Positions 17,298 to 26,591 are shown, counted from the stretch's first letter. The stretch is 64,000 nt of DNA from an uncultured Erythrobacter sp. (GCA_947498065.1 CANMIS010000003.1:186001-250000); one strand, 5' to 3'. Made by a program: numbers and translations. The notes: generated by a model from the letters alone, not told the origin.

Positions 17298-18837
17298 CGC
17301 GATTGCGCGGGGGGAGGGCGCCGATGCAGTGCCCACCGCTTTGATTACAGAAACCGCGCATGGCCCGCGCATCGATGCGGTCAATGATCTGGGGCGCGCA
17401 GCCGGGGCTGCTTCCGGCATGATGCTGGCTGATGCGCGCACATTGTGCCCGGATATTGCGGTCGCGCCGTCTGATCAGACTGGAGACCTCGACTTTCTGG
17501 AAAAGCTCGCCCTGTGGGCTCAGCGTTGGGGGCCGTGGAGCGCGCTCGATCCGCCCGATGGAGTGCTGGTCGATGTGAGCGGGGCGGCGCATTTGTTTGG
17601 CGGAGAGGCCCGGCTGCTTGAGGATGTGCACGCGGCCTGCGCGGCGCGGGGACTGGCCGCCCGCGCTGCGATTGCTCCAACAGCGGGCGCAGCATGGGCG
17701 CTGGCGCACTTTGGGGCGAGGGCAGGCAATTCTGAGCTGATACTGGCGTGTCAGGACGATGCGATGCGAATACTCGCCGATCTGCCGGTTGCCGCTCTGC
17801 GTCTCGATCCGAATGTGCTCACCGTGCTCAGGCGTTTGGGGCTCAAATCCTTGGGTGATCTCGCCGCAATCGCAAAGGGCGGCTCTGGCTTGGAGGGCAA
17901 TGTGAGCGAAGCCTCTGGTCGTGATGCCTTGAAGCGCCGTTTCCGCAGCAAATCGCCCACTGCAAATCCCTTGATCCGGCTCGATCAATTGCTGGGCAAA
18001 GTGCCAGAGCCACTGCTGCCTGTGATCGCGCAGACGATGCCGCTGGTTCAGCGGCGTTTAATGGAGCCGATCCGTCATCGCAGCCTGCTCGATCAGGTGC
18101 TGTCCGATCTTGCCGCCGATATGGCGCGCGAGCTGGAGGGCAAAGGCGAAGGCGCGCGCAGGCTCGAGCTTGGGCTGTGGCGGGTCGATGGCGAAGTGCT
18201 GGTGCGAAAGCTGGAATTGGCGGCGGCCACCCGCGATGCGGCGCATATTACTCGGCTGTTCACCAACAAACTTGAGGATATTGACGCCGGTTTCGGGATC
18301 GAGATTGTGCGCCTGCGGGCCAGCTGGTCAGAACCGCTGTCATTGGGGCAGGGCGATATTGAAACCGCCGCTGAGCAGCATGGTACATCGCTGGCCGCTT
18401 GCATTGACCGGCTGACGGTGCGGCTTGGCCCAGAGGCGGTGCGCCGGCCGATCCCGCGCGCCAGCCACATTCCAGAACGCGCGCAGGTTTGGGTGCCTCC
18501 GCTTGAGCACCAGGCTGCTTCGCAAGGTACATTAGAATTCTACCGCAGGCCCTTAAAAATGCTTGATAAAGCAGAGTTGATTTCTGTGCTCTACGCCTCA
18601 CCTGATGGCTATCCCCAGCGGTTTCGTTGGCGCGGAAAAGTGCGCGAGGTGGTGCGCGTAGAGGGGCCTGAACGGATTGCGCCAGAGTGGTGGCGAGAGC
18701 GCTCCAGCGTGCGTTTGCGCGATTATTACCGGATCGAAGATGCCAAGGGGCAGCGCTATTGGATCTATCGCCACGGCCTCGCTGATGATGGCCGCGGAGG
18801 TATGCCTGCATGGTATTTGCAGGGGCTATGCGCCTAG
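17191..18837 (+). CDS. imuB: ImuB, catalytically inactive Y-family polymerase-like protein
   Basis: Hub protein of the ImuA-ImuB-DnaE2 translesion mutasome, linking the beta clamp with DnaE2. The 548-residue protein has the Y-family palm-finger layout, but the first acidic motif reads 'WLAQLSVDRWRR' in place of a DxDxF-type site, so polymerase activity is not expected. 'LIRLDQLLGKV' near residue 267 is a plausible clamp-binding segment. ATG 17191 lies within imuA, giving a 107-bp overlap and translational coupling. The C-terminus ends in a compact domain with 'RVEGPERIAPEWW' and 'RDYYRIED', conserved in ImuB. Confidence 0.9.
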   Translation: MRKETCEQQSPANTPPRRILAIWLAQLSVDRWRRCNAIARGEGADAVPTALITETAHGPRIDAVNDLGRAAGAASGMMLADARTLCPDIAVAPSDQTGDLDFLEKLALWAQRWGPWSALDPPDGVLVDVSGAAHLFGGEARLLEDVHAACAARGLAARAAIAPTAGAAWALAHFGARAGNSELILACQDDAMRILADLPVAALRLDPNVLTVLRRLGLKSLGDLAAIAKGGSGLEGNVSEASGRDALKRRFRSKSPTANPLIRLDQLLGKVPEPLLPVIAQTMPLVQRRLMEPIRHRSLLDQVLSDLAADMARELEGKGEGARRLELGLWRVDGEVLVRKLELAAATRDAAHITRLFTNKLEDIDAGFGIEIVRLRASWSEPLSLGQGDIETAAEQHGTSLAACIDRLTVRLGPEAVRRPIPRASHIPERAQVWVPPLEHQAASQGTLEFYRRPLKMLDKAELISVLYASPDGYPQRFRWRGKVREVVRVEGPERIAPEWWRERSSVRLRDYYRIEDAKGQRYWIYRHGLADDGRGGMPAWYLQGLCA

Positions 18838-18946
18838 CTCTCTGGCTGCTCAGCGCGCTTAAGTCTGCGCTGCATTAACCGTGCCTTGTGCGCTCCCTCA
18901 ACGCCTCGGTTATTATTCGTTTACGGTTTTTGGCTACGTAGGCAGC

Positions 18947-19276
18947 ATGAATATGCACAGCATCCCTCGCACGGCCGATAGAAAGCCGCTCAGCCTGATG
19001 GTCAAAAGCCGCGTTCGTTCGCGCGTGGTGTTTGTTGATCTGATCGATATCTCCGAAGGGGGCTGCAAGATCAAAGCCAAGTCTGGCTTTGCAAGCATCG
19101 GCGACCGAGTAGTGATGAAGGTTGACGGTATCAACGCGCCAATGGGAACAATTGCCTGGGTTGAAGGCGAGTTCGCTGGTGTTGCCTTTGAAGGCCAGAT
19201 GCACGCAGCGATCATTGATCACCTGTGCAAGCAGAACGGCGTCAGCCTGAGCGATTTCGATCCGGGCAAAAAGTAA
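18947..19276 (+). CDS. PilZ domain protein
   Basis: A 109-residue single-domain protein. The N-terminus carries an RxxxR element ('RTADR') and, about 30 residues later, 'DISEGGCKIK', which together form the cyclic di-GMP binding signature of PilZ domains ([DN]xSxxG). It is therefore probably a c-di-GMP receptor acting on motility or exopolysaccharide. ATG 18947 is chosen because the open frame before it has no Shine-Dalgarno site; ATG 18953 is possible. It lies between the two SOS units and has no visible LexA box of its own. Confidence 0.75.
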   Translation: MNMHSIPRTADRKPLSLMVKSRVRSRVVFVDLIDISEGGCKIKAKSGFASIGDRVVMKVDGINAPMGTIAWVEGEFAGVAFEGQMHAAIIDHLCKQNGVSLSDFDPGKK

Positions 19277-19309
19277 GCCCGCGCTTCAAATCTCACCATT
19301 GCTAAACGC

Positions 19310-19340
19310 AAAAAGGGCCGATGCCGCCAGGCACCGACCC
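19310..19340 (-). terminator. Rho-independent terminator of the lipoprotein gene
   Basis: Minus-strand RNA would form an 11-bp stem with G-U pairs (19330-19340 with 19315-19325) around a 4-base loop, followed by five U. It sits 26 bp after the stop of the minus-strand gene at 19366. Confidence 0.75.
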
Positions 19341-19365
19341 CATTCAGCGTGTCAATTTTGAGCGA

Positions 19366-19935
19366 TTAGCTCGGATTGAAAGGCAGTGAACTGTGGTGAA
19401 GAACGATCTTCAGCTCGCCATTTTCGTCTTTTTCATAGGCGAATGAATACTCAACCTTGGTCTCGTTTCCATCGGTGCCGGTGAAGAAGTAATTGCCCAT
19501 AGCAACCGCCATATCGCCGTCTTCGTCGATCACGGTGCCGTTATTTTCCCAGCGCACTGCGGTGTAAGGAGCGATCGCGAAACCGCCATCTTCAGTGCCT
19601 TCGGTGCCTACGAAATAGCTGAGCGCTTCATCAAAGCTCTCGCGGAACTGATCTTCAGCGGCCAAAGTCGGCTTGAACAGGATCGTCGCGTCATCGCCGT
19701 AAGCATAGTGGGTGTTGATGTGCTCTTCAGCGCGTGCGCGGAAATCGCCTTCTTCGGTGAAGGTCGCGCCGATGGCGACGATGCCTTCGCCCCATGCTTG
19801 CTGAGCGGCTTCTACTTCTGCTGCAGTGATTGGGTTGCTGTCGGAACCGTCGGCCGAAGCAGTCGCAGTCTCGCCGCAAGCTGCCAGTGTCAGAGCGCTT
19901 GCTCCGAGTGCAGAAACACAAACAAACTTCTTCAT
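19366..19935 (-). CDS. Lipoprotein with SnoaL/CaMKII-association-like domain
   Basis: A 189-residue secreted lipoprotein: signal peptide with lipobox LAAC, Cys at residue 20. The mature part shows the NTF2-like cone fold of SnoaL/CaMKII-AD proteins, with 'AWGEGIVAIGATF' near the N-terminus and the closing strand 'ELKIVLHHSSLPF'. Relatives are often mislabelled phosphoribosyl-AMP cyclohydrolase in databases, which the sequence does not support. ATG 19935 follows GGGAG at a good distance; a start 13 codons upstream lacks a signal. The ligand is unknown. It is followed by a terminator. Confidence 0.7.
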   Translation of the reverse strand: MKKFVCVSALGASALTLAACGETATASADGSDSNPITAAEVEAAQQAWGEGIVAIGATFTEEGDFRARAEEHINTHYAYGDDATILFKPTLAAEDQFRESFDEALSYFVGTEGTEDGGFAIAPYTAVRWENNGTVIDEDGDMAVAMGNYFFTGTDGNETKVEYSFAYEKDENGELKIVLHHSSLPFNPS

Positions 19936-20198
19936 TTCATACTCCCTTGCGGGGGAGCGTGGCGCCCCCGTCATAGATGCGCGGTCATGGCCGCATGTTA
20001 CCGTCCGACATCACGAGCAGGATTGCTCGCCAGAGGGGCCCGGACTTGTGCAAAATACTCACTACGGCTGAGGAGGTTCCCGTATCGGAGCGTTTTTGTC
20101 TGATTTCTTTTATACGCGGCGGATATCGACCCTCAGTGAGGCATCGCTACGCGTTTGATTTGTGGTTGCAAATTCCGCACTATTACTGAGCTCAATTA

Positions 20199-20213
20199 GA
20201 ACATATAAGGAAC
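20199..20213. promoter_or_regulatory. LexA (SOS) box upstream of the radical SAM-UdgX-dnaE2 operon
   Basis: GAAC-N7-GAAC, identical in form and orientation to the box before imuA, ends 15 bp before the ATG at 20229. Binding here would cover or lie just downstream of the promoter. Confidence 0.85.
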
Positions 20214-20228
20214 AAAAGGGATGTTCCG

Positions 20229-21473
20229 ATGGCTCAAAAATCGCTCTTAGAAAAGCTTGAGATTCTCGCTGATGCGGCGAAATACGATGCCTCTTGTGCG
20301 TCTTCGGGAACGGCGAAAAAGAACTCGCTGGGCGGTAAGGGTATTGGCTCGACGGAGGGGATGGGCATTTGCCACGCCTATGCGCCAGATGGCCGGTGCA
20401 TTTCATTGCTCAAAATATTGCTGACCAATCACTGCATTTTCGATTGCCACTACTGCATCAACCGCAAAAGCTCGAATGTGCGGCGTGCGCGCTTCACCCC
20501 GCAAGAGGTTGCGGACCTGACGCTCAATTTTTACCGGCGCAATTATATCGAGGGGCTGTTCCTTTCATCGGGCATCATCAAAAGCTCCAATTTCACGATG
20601 GAGCAGATGGTCGAGGCCGCCCGCATCCTGCGCGAGGAGCATGATTTTCGCGGTTACATTCACTTAAAGACCATTCCAGAGGCGGATCCGGAGCTGGTGC
20701 GTCAGGCGGGGCTGTATGCTGACCGGATCTCCATCAATGTCGAATTGCCAACGACCAGCGGCCTGACCCGCCTCGCACCCGACAAAGACGAGCGGCAGAT
20801 TGAAGGCGCGATTGCGAAGACGAAGGACGACATCATCGAGGCAAAGGACGCGCGCAAACGCTTTCGCCACGCACCGCGCTTTGCCCCGGCGGGTCAATCG
20901 ACCCAGATGATCGTGGGTGCGGACCGGGCGTCTGATGCGGATATCGTTGGCAAGGCGAGCCGGCTTTACGATTCCTTTGGTCTGCGCCGGGTCTACTACA
21001 GCGCCTTTTCGCCTATTCCGGACGCAAGCGCGGTTTTGCCATTGCAACGCCCGCCCTTGCTGCGTGAGCACCGGCTTTATCAATCTGACTGGCTGATGCG
21101 GTTTTATGGTTATGCGCCGGGCGAGGTGTGCGAGGCGACGGATGCGGATGGCAATCTGCCGCTCGATATTGATCCTAAGCTGGCCTGGGCGCTCAAATTT
21201 CGCGGGACATTCCCGGTAGACGTGAACCGCGCGGGCAAGGAGATGCTGCTGCGTGTGCCAGGGCTGGGCCCGACAGCGGTGCAGCGCATCATAGCCGCGC
21301 GGCGCCACCGGACCCTGCGGCTTGATGATGTAGCGCGGCTGACTCAATCGATCGCCAAGGTGCGCCCCTTTATCACCGCGCTTGATTGGCGCCCGACGAC
21401 GCTGACGGATCGGGCGGATTTGCGCAGCCTGCTCGCGCCTAAGCAGGAACAGCTAGAGCTGTTTGCATCATGA
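20229..21473 (+). CDS. Putative DNA modification/repair radical SAM protein
   Basis: A 414-residue radical SAM enzyme. The iron-sulfur cluster motif is CIFDCHYC with cysteines at 69, 73 and 76 (CxxxCxxC). A GG-type SAM site and an 'SSGIIKSS' strand follow. The C-terminus carries a helix-hairpin-helix, 'LLRVPGLGPTAVQRII', a non-specific DNA-binding element. This matches the family named 'putative DNA modification/repair radical SAM protein', found next to UDG-domain proteins; the reaction is not known. Its stop overlaps the next start by 4 bp (ATGA), and a LexA box stands in front, so it is damage-inducible together with UdgX and DnaE2. Confidence 0.87.
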   Translation: MAQKSLLEKLEILADAAKYDASCASSGTAKKNSLGGKGIGSTEGMGICHAYAPDGRCISLLKILLTNHCIFDCHYCINRKSSNVRRARFTPQEVADLTLNFYRRNYIEGLFLSSGIIKSSNFTMEQMVEAARILREEHDFRGYIHLKTIPEADPELVRQAGLYADRISINVELPTTSGLTRLAPDKDERQIEGAIAKTKDDIIEAKDARKRFRHAPRFAPAGQSTQMIVGADRASDADIVGKASRLYDSFGLRRVYYSAFSPIPDASAVLPLQRPPLLREHRLYQSDWLMRFYGYAPGEVCEATDADGNLPLDIDPKLAWALKFRGTFPVDVNRAGKEMLLRVPGLGPTAVQRIIAARRHRTLRLDDVARLTQSIAKVRPFITALDWRPTTLTDRADLRSLLAPKQEQLELFAS

Positions 21474-22942
21474 GCGGGCAGGCTCTCTCAACACGGGCGC
21501 CGTCCATGGGCGCGCATTACGCTGTGCAATTGCCAGCGCCGGATGATTTTGCGTTTTGGCGGGATCAGGCGCGCGCGCTGGTCCAATGCGAAGTGCCGCC
21601 AGACAGAGTGTCTTGGATCGAGTCGGGCGGGACGGGTGATCTGTTTGCGCAAAGCGGCGCGTCCGGGCTGGTGAAGCGTCTGCCCGTGCCAGATCGAGAT
21701 TCCCGGCCTGCGCGGGCGAGCAAAAGGTTCCTGAGCCTAGCGCGCAATGCGGCGCTGCATTCCGATCCAGAACGCTTTGCGCTGCTCTACCGGCTGCTGT
21801 GGCGGCTTCAGAGCAATCCGCGCATGATGGAGGACAAGACCGACCCCGATGTGCGCCGGATGGAGGAGCTCGATAAGTCGGTGCGCCGCGACAGTCATAA
21901 AATGCACGCCTTCGTCCGCTTTCGCCAAGTTGAGGATGCTGCGGGTGACGAGCACTACGTCGCCTGGTTTGAGCCTGATCATCATATCGTGCGCGCCAAT
22001 GCGGGCTTTTTCATGCGGCGCTTTGCCAACATGAATTGGTCTATCCTGACCCCGCGCGGGTGCCTCCACTGGGATGGCGAGACCATGCGGGAAAGCGGCC
22101 CTGCGCAGCGCAGCGATGCGCCGGACGGCGATCCGGTCGAGGAGCTGTGGAAGTCGTATTACGCATCGATCTTCAATCCGGCGCGGCTGAAGGTTGGCGC
22201 GATGCTGTCTGAAATGCCGAAGAAATACTGGAAGAACATGCCGGAGGCCGCGCTCATTCCCGATCTAATCGCCGGGGCGCAGGCGCGCGAGGCTAACATG
22301 GTGGCAGCCGGAACGCGCGAGGCGCGCGAGCGCCTGGATAGCTTGGCTGAGCTGGCTGAGGCGGCTCGCAATTGCCGCGATTGCCCGATTGCCGATTGCG
22401 GAACGCGCGCGGTTATGGGCGAGGGCGCACAGAGCGCGCCGCTGATGATCGTTGGTGAGCAACCGGGTGATCATGAGGATCTGGCGGGTAGGCCGTTTGT
22501 AGGGCCAGCGGGACAATTGCTGGATGCCGCTTTGACGCAGGCCGGGATTGATCGCAGCGCCGCCTATGTCACCAATGCCGTGAAGCATTTTAAGTTCGTC
22601 CAGCGAGGCAAGCGGCGCATTCACCAAACCCCGACAGCCAAAGAGATCGACACCTGCCGTTGGTGGCTGGAGAGCGAACTGGCAATCGTGAAACCGCGCG
22701 TCATACTGGCCCTGGGCGCATCGGCGGCGCGCGGATTGCTGGGCAAGACGGTGAGCCTGAAAGCCGCGCGCGGGGCTCCCATCATGCTTGAGGATAAGGC
22801 GGAGCTTTGGGTCACCGCGCATCCGGCCTATTTGTTGCGCCTGGATGGCGAGGCACGCGAAGAGCAAGCGGCTTTTTTTTCCTCTGATCTGGCGAAGGTC
22901 CAAGCTCGCTTGGATACGTTCACTTCTGGGACGCAGGTATGA
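21470..22942 (+). CDS. UdgX family uracil-DNA binding protein with DUF4130 domain
   Basis: A 490-residue two-domain protein. Residues 1-270 correspond to DUF4130, the partner region usually linked to the neighbouring radical SAM enzyme. The C-terminal part is a uracil-DNA glycosylase fold with an iron-sulfur site ('CRDCPIADCG'), 'GEQPGDHEDLAGRPFVGPAG', and the insertion KRRIHQ. In mycobacterial UdgX the histidine of that loop forms a covalent bond to the abasic sugar after uracil removal. The late 'TAHPAYLLR' motif is also typical. Starts within the radical SAM stop codon (ATGA), ends one base before dnaE2. Confidence 0.9.
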   Translation: MSGQALSTRAPSMGAHYAVQLPAPDDFAFWRDQARALVQCEVPPDRVSWIESGGTGDLFAQSGASGLVKRLPVPDRDSRPARASKRFLSLARNAALHSDPERFALLYRLLWRLQSNPRMMEDKTDPDVRRMEELDKSVRRDSHKMHAFVRFRQVEDAAGDEHYVAWFEPDHHIVRANAGFFMRRFANMNWSILTPRGCLHWDGETMRESGPAQRSDAPDGDPVEELWKSYYASIFNPARLKVGAMLSEMPKKYWKNMPEAALIPDLIAGAQAREANMVAAGTREARERLDSLAELAEAARNCRDCPIADCGTRAVMGEGAQSAPLMIVGEQPGDHEDLAGRPFVGPAGQLLDAALTQAGIDRSAAYVTNAVKHFKFVQRGKRRIHQTPTAKEIDTCRWWLESELAIVKPRVILALGASAARGLLGKTVSLKAARGAPIMLEDKAELWVTAHPAYLLRLDGEAREEQAAFFSSDLAKVQARLDTFTSGTQV

Positions 22943-22943
22943 C

Positions 22944-25900
22944 ATGCCCGACGCCCCTCTCACCCCAGACAAACGGACAATTGAGCTCGATCCCGGTCTG
23001 ATCAGCGCGCCGGATCGCGCAGCATTCGTTGAGCTCGGATTGGTCAGCTGTTTCAGCTTTCTGCGCGGTGCCTCCGATGCGGTGGACCTCACCATGACGG
23101 CCCGCACGCTCGGCTATGATGCGATCGGGATTGCGGATGTGAATTCTTTCGCCGGCGTGGTGCGGGTGCACAGCGAGGCGAAGACGCTCAAATTGCGGCC
23201 GGTGATCGGTACGCGCATTGAAACGGCCGAAGGCCTCGCGTTTCTGGCATACCCCAAAAACCGCGTAGCCTATGGACGTCTGTGCCGCCTGATCAGCGCC
23301 GGACGGATGCAGACGCTCAGTGGTGAGTGGCAGGACAAGGGCGTGTGCGAAATCGACCTTGCGATGCTGTCTCAGCATTCTGAGGATGTGCAATTGATCC
23401 TGCTGCCGCCGAGTGATTTGGCCAAACCCTTCACCATTCCCGCCTGGGCCAGCAATGTGATCGGGTTGGATGGCAGCGCGCTTGAAAGCGTTGTGTCCGG
23501 CACTTTGTCTGACCTGCTCCCGCATTTGGTGAGCGGTCTGCCCAGTCTCAAACATCTTGCAGCCAGCTACCTCTACCGCGGCGAGGACGTGGCGCGGATT
23601 GACCGGTTGGATGCTCTCGCGCGGGCCAATGGCCTGCTGCTGCTCGCCACCAATGATGTGCATTACCACGCGCCTCAGCGCCGGCCCTTGCAAGATGTGA
23701 TGACGGCGATCCGGCACAAGGTGAAGGTCGCCGAGGCAGGGCATTTGCTGCACGGCAATGGCGAGCGATACCTTAAGCCTCCGCAAGAGATGCAGCGCCT
23801 GTTTGCCCGCTGGCCGCATGCCATTCGCGCCGCGCGCGAGGTGGCGGATGCTTGCGAGTTCAGCCTTGATGAACTGCGCTATGAATATCCGGAGGAGATA
23901 TATCCGCAGGGCATGACACCGCAGGCGTTTCTCGAAAGCGAGACGCAGCGCGGGGCAGAGCGGCGCTATCCATTGGGTGTGCCTGATGCTGTGCGCCAAA
24001 CGTTGGAGCGCGAGCTTGCGCTGATCGGCAAGCTTGATCTGGCGCGCTATTTTCTAACCATCAAGGACATCGTTGATTACGCGCGCAGTGTTGACCCGCC
24101 GATCCTGTGCCAGGGGCGCGGCAGTGCAGCCAATTCGGCGGTTTGCTATTGCCTGGAAATCACCAGCGTCGACCCGGCAAAGCATCAGCTCTTGTTCGAC
24201 CGCTTCATCTCTGAAGAGCGCAAGGAACCGCCTGATATCGACGTTGATTTCGAGCATGAACGGCGCGAGGAGGTGATCCAATATATCTATGAGAAATATG
24301 GCCGCCACCGAGCTGGATTGACCGCGACGGTCATCCACTATCGCCCGCGTATGGCAATCCGCGAGGTTGGCAAAGCGATGGGTCTGTCAGAGGACGTCAC
24401 CAGCGCGCTCGCCCGCACGGTGTGGGGCGGGCATGGGCGCGAGATTGGCGAGGCGCATGTTGAGGAGATCGGCATGAAGCTAGACGATCCGCATTTGCGC
24501 CGCGTGCTGGCGCTGACCGAGCAGATGATCGGCATGCCGCGCCACCTGTCGCAGCACGTCGGCGGCTTTATCCTCACCGAAGGCGCGCTGACGGAGACCG
24601 TCCCCATCGGTAATGGCGCGATGCCGGATCGCAGCTTCATCGAATGGGACAAGGACGATATCGAGGCGCTTGGCATTCTGAAGGTTGATGTGCTGGCGCT
24701 AGGGATGCTGACCTGCATCAAGAAATGCCTTGATCTGCTGGAGGATCACCATGGCCGCACTCTGACGCTGGCCACGGTGCCGCGCGAGGATCCAGAGACC
24801 TATGCGATGCTGCGCAAAGGGGATTCGCTAGGGGTGTTTCAGGTTGAAAGCCGCGCGCAGATGAACATGCTGCCGCGCCTACGTCCGCGCGAATTTTATG
24901 ACCTTGTGATCCAGGTCGCGATTGTGCGCCCCGGCCCGATCCAGGGCGATATGGTGCACCCATATCTGAAGCGCCGCCGGGGCGCAGAGCCGGTGCAAAT
25001 CCCGGCGCCGTCGCCCCAGCACGGCCCGCCGGATGAGCTTTCCTCTATTTTGGAGCGCACTTTGGGTGTGCCGATCTTTCAGGAGCAGGCGATGAAAATC
25101 GCTCTGGATGCGGCGAAGTTTTCATCCACTGAGGCCAATCGATTGCGCAAGGCGATGGCGACGTTCCGCAGCCGCGGCATGGTGCACGAACTGGAAGACA
25201 TGATGGTCGGGCGAATGGTCGAACGCGGCTATGATCCAGACTTTGCAGAGCGCTGTTTCAATCAGATCAAGGGCTTTGGCGAATACGGCTTTCCAGAGAG
25301 CCACGCCGCTAGCTTTGCGCATCTGGTCTATGTCTCGAGCTGGCTCAAATGCCATTTCCCGGCTGCCTTTGCCTGCGGTCTGCTCAACTCGCAGCCGATG
25401 GGTTTTTATGCCCCGGCTCAGATTGTGCGCGATGCGCGTGAGCACGGCGTTGCGGTGCTGCCCGCAGATGTGAATGACAGTGAATGGGATTGCACGCTTG
25501 AGCTGCGTACGGGCTGCACATCCGTGCACCCCTCAGCCGAAGCCACCCGCGCCCTCCACCCTTCCACCCGGAGCCTGCCGGGAGATCATCCGGGTGGAAG
25601 GGTGGAGGGCGCGGGTGGCTTCGGTGCGAGTGATAGCGAGCCTCAGAATAGGGGCCGTCTCGATAAGCATATCGCGCTGCGGCTTGGGCTGCGGCAGGTT
25701 GATGGTCTGCCCGAACATGTCGCGGCGAATTTGATCGCAGCACGAGAGCAGGGCGGGGCGTTCAAAGATGTCGCGGAATTGCAGGAGCGTGCGCACCTTT
25801 CGCCGGCGCATATTGAACGGCTTGCGAGCGCGGATTGCTTCACCTCGCTTGGCCTTTCGCGAAGGCAGGCCTTGTGGGATGCGCGCAGCCTTATTGCCGC

Positions 25901-26582
25901 GCCTGATCTCCCCCTGTTCAGGGCCGCAGCTGAGCGAGATGAAGGGGCAGAGCGCAGCGCCACTCGATTGCCGCAAATGCCGTTGTCAGAAGAAGTCGTG
26001 GCGGATTACCAGACCACGCGCCTCAGCTTAAAAGCGCATCCGATGTCGTTCCTGCGCCCCAGCTTGGCAGAGCGCGGCTTTGTACGGGCCAGCGAGCTTA
26101 GAGACCGAAAGTTCCGCAGTATGGTTCAGGTCGCAGGGGTAGTCTTGATCCGTCAGAGACCGGGCAGCGCCAAGGGCGTGTGCTTTATCACGCTGGAGGA
26201 TGAAACCGGCGTGGTGAACCTTGTCGTGTGGCCGGACCTGAAGGAAAAACAGCGACGTGTGGTGATGGGCGCACGCTTGATGGAGGTGCGCGGACGGGTC
26301 GAATATGATGATGAGGTGATCCATGTGATCGCGCACCATATGACCGACGCGACAGAAGCTTTGTACGGCCTATCAGACGATATGCTGAACGCTCCGGTCG
26401 CGCGGGCGGATCATGTGAATTCCCCACTGGTCAGCCGCAAACCGCCAACGGAAAAACCCGCGCTGAAAACACGCGATATGATTGATGAATTGCCGCCCAG
26501 CACCGCGCTTGGGCAAACTCCAAACGTCACGGGCCATCCGCGGAACCATCGGATATTGCCGAAGTCGCGCGACTTCCACTAA
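22944..26582 (+). CDS. dnaE2: Error-prone DNA polymerase DnaE2 carrying an in-frame palindromic insert
   Basis: C-family translesion polymerase of the SOS mutasome, working with ImuA and ImuB. PHP domain at 20-270 ('DAIGIADVNSFAG'), polymerase core with 'PPDIDVDFEHERR' near 430, OB-fold domain near 1060-1140 ('QVAGVVLIRQRPGS'), and the family's C-terminal 'PKSRDFH'. ATG 22944 is one base after the udgX stop; the frame continues upstream but without support. It is 1212 residues long, larger than typical DnaE2. The excess is partly explained by an insertion at about residues 860-895, encoded by a perfect 35-bp inverted repeat, between 'DCTLELR' and 'ALRLGLRQ'. Confidence 0.93.
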   Translation: MPDAPLTPDKRTIELDPGLISAPDRAAFVELGLVSCFSFLRGASDAVDLTMTARTLGYDAIGIADVNSFAGVVRVHSEAKTLKLRPVIGTRIETAEGLAFLAYPKNRVAYGRLCRLISAGRMQTLSGEWQDKGVCEIDLAMLSQHSEDVQLILLPPSDLAKPFTIPAWASNVIGLDGSALESVVSGTLSDLLPHLVSGLPSLKHLAASYLYRGEDVARIDRLDALARANGLLLLATNDVHYHAPQRRPLQDVMTAIRHKVKVAEAGHLLHGNGERYLKPPQEMQRLFARWPHAIRAAREVADACEFSLDELRYEYPEEIYPQGMTPQAFLESETQRGAERRYPLGVPDAVRQTLERELALIGKLDLARYFLTIKDIVDYARSVDPPILCQGRGSAANSAVCYCLEITSVDPAKHQLLFDRFISEERKEPPDIDVDFEHERREEVIQYIYEKYGRHRAGLTATVIHYRPRMAIREVGKAMGLSEDVTSALARTVWGGHGREIGEAHVEEIGMKLDDPHLRRVLALTEQMIGMPRHLSQHVGGFILTEGALTETVPIGNGAMPDRSFIEWDKDDIEALGILKVDVLALGMLTCIKKCLDLLEDHHGRTLTLATVPREDPETYAMLRKGDSLGVFQVESRAQMNMLPRLRPREFYDLVIQVAIVRPGPIQGDMVHPYLKRRRGAEPVQIPAPSPQHGPPDELSSILERTLGVPIFQEQAMKIALDAAKFSSTEANRLRKAMATFRSRGMVHELEDMMVGRMVERGYDPDFAERCFNQIKGFGEYGFPESHAASFAHLVYVSSWLKCHFPAAFACGLLNSQPMGFYAPAQIVRDAREHGVAVLPADVNDSEWDCTLELRTGCTSVHPSAEATRALHPSTRSLPGDHPGGRVEGAGGFGASDSEPQNRGRLDKHIALRLGLRQVDGLPEHVAANLIAAREQGGAFKDVAELQERAHLSPAHIERLASADCFTSLGLSRRQALWDARSLIAAPDLPLFRAAAERDEGAERSATRLPQMPLSEEVVADYQTTRLSLKAHPMSFLRPSLAERGFVRASELRDRKFRSMVQVAGVVLIRQRPGSAKGVCFITLEDETGVVNLVVWPDLKEKQRRVVMGARLMEVRGRVEYDDEVIHVIAHHMTDATEALYGLSDDMLNAPVARADHVNSPLVSRKPPTEKPALKTRDMIDELPPSTALGQTPNVTGHPRNHRILPKSRDFH
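25537..25624. repeat. Perfect 35-bp inverted repeat inside dnaE2 (protein-coding palindromic element)
   Basis: Arms 25537-25571 and 25590-25624 are perfect reverse complements of 35 bp with an 18-base spacer. The element is in frame and free of stops. Because it is palindromic, both strands encode closely similar peptides (ATRALHPSTR and GGRVEGAGGFG appear on either strand). The arms resemble no part of DnaE2 known to me. Similar in principle to the Rickettsia palindromic elements that insert into genes. No second copy was noticed in the window. Confidence 0.9.
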
Positions 26583-26591
26583 GACCTTGAT

